A DNA stretch of 64,000 nt from Candidatus Bathyarchaeota archaeon. Lineage in GTDB: Archaea; Thermoproteota; Bathyarchaeia; Bathyarchaeales; Bathycorpusculaceae. The stretch lies in NCBI GenBank assembly GCA_026014735.1, contig JAOZHT010000001.1, positions 496,001 to 560,000 on the forward strand, in the 5' to 3' direction. Shown here piece by piece: positions 63,660 through 64,000 of the stretch (position 1 is the stretch's first letter; each line of letters opens with the position of its first letter). Under the pieces are notes generated by a model. It searched no databases. It had not been told where the DNA came from and saw only the letters and a list, made by a program, of their open reading frames with translations. The position numbers were made by a program, and so were the translations under genes.

Positions 63660-64000
63660 ATGGTTGAACTTAGAGCACAGGAACAGCAGTTGCTTGCTGC
63701 CATAGAACAACAGGGCGGAAGCGCCTCGGTGGAAAAACTGGTTGATGCCTGCGGCTTTCCAGATGCAGCCGTGATGCGCTCTGGGTTGACCCTTCAAGAA
63801 GGCGGCTTTTTAACCATACAAGCCACCACGCAGAGCATAATCAAACTTACTGCCGAGGGCAAAACCTACGCCCAAAATGGCTTGCCTGAAAGACGGCTAA
63901 TCCAGAAAGTAGCGGAGATGGGCGGCAGCGGGGATTTGCGGTTGGCGGCGCAGCAGGCAGGGCTGGAGCAGCAGTTTATCCAAATCGCTTTAGGCTGGGT
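63660..64000 (+). CDS. pheS: Phenylalanyl-tRNA synthetase alpha subunit, cut at right edge
   Basis: ATG at 63660 opens a frame that runs to the window end. The 113 residues visible (MVELRAQEQQLLAAIEQQGG, then VMRSGLTLQEGGFLTI, LTAEGKTYAQNGLPERRLI) form the winged helices at the start of archaeal PheS. An AATAAAAAAC box about 25 nt upstream fits a leaderless transcript. Confidence 0.85.
   Translation, partial: MVELRAQEQQLLAAIEQQGGSASVEKLVDACGFPDAAVMRSGLTLQEGGFLTIQATTQSIIKLTAEGKTYAQNGLPERRLIQKVAEMGGSGDLRLAAQQAGLEQQFIQIALGW

Overview
The window reads as a chromosome segment of an archaeon of the TACK group, most likely Candidatus Bathyarchaeia. That placement is an inference: I could not run a phylogeny. 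The archaeal or archaeal/eukaryotic hallmarks are the GatDE amidotransferase, ribosomal protein eS30, a RIO2 kinase, an Sm-like protein, Elp3, archaeal PheS, a DRG-type GTPase, a type IV pilin, and frequent GTG/TTG starts with GGAGG/GGTGA ribosome binding sites or apparently leaderless promoters. Base composition is moderate and many short genes are cysteine-rich.

Layout. 1-12 kb: carbohydrate metabolism, with a GH63-like glucosidase cut by the left edge, an MFS exporter, a GHMP sugar kinase, a lone glycosyltransferase N-domain, a complete glycogen-synthase-like transferase and an archaeal glycogen debranching enzyme, plus two PRC-barrel proteins. 12-24 kb: glutamate dehydrogenase, two Lrp/AsnC regulators, tRNA-Arg, a PhoU-type regulator, and several small zinc-binding and surface proteins mixed with gene debris. 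24-30 kb: the bifurcating transhydrogenase NfnAB (divergent from a ModE-like regulator), an ECF transporter S component, two secreted sulfite-oxidase-fold proteins and MobB, a probable molybdenum/tungsten-cofactor neighbourhood. 30-41 kb: housekeeping genes (TrmO, eS30, Elp3, GatD-GatE, LSm, RIO2, PyrI).

41-50 kb is accessory. A tRNA-Pro with a decayed partial copy 2.2 kb away brackets a VapBC-like pair and an M64-type metallopeptidase. A tRNA-Ser with an 83-bp perfect direct repeat brackets a Fic-domain gene. A surface-protein gene with an in-frame TAA follows. 50-56 kb: a MoxR/VWA pair divergent from a cheY-cheD-cheC-cheR cluster whose promoter carries a perfect 11-bp inverted repeat. 56-57.4 kb holds a small antitoxin-like gene and a frameshifted GNAT gene. 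57.5-64 kb: uS12, uS7, a DRG GTPase, a membrane histidine kinase and the start of PheS.

The least explained signals are a four-copy intergenic element (TATA-like palindrome, G tract and usually a short hairpin), the two tRNA-bracketed cassettes, several genes that seem to lack a canonical start or contain an in-frame stop, and a set of unlisted microproteins (33-61 aa), many with Cys pairs.
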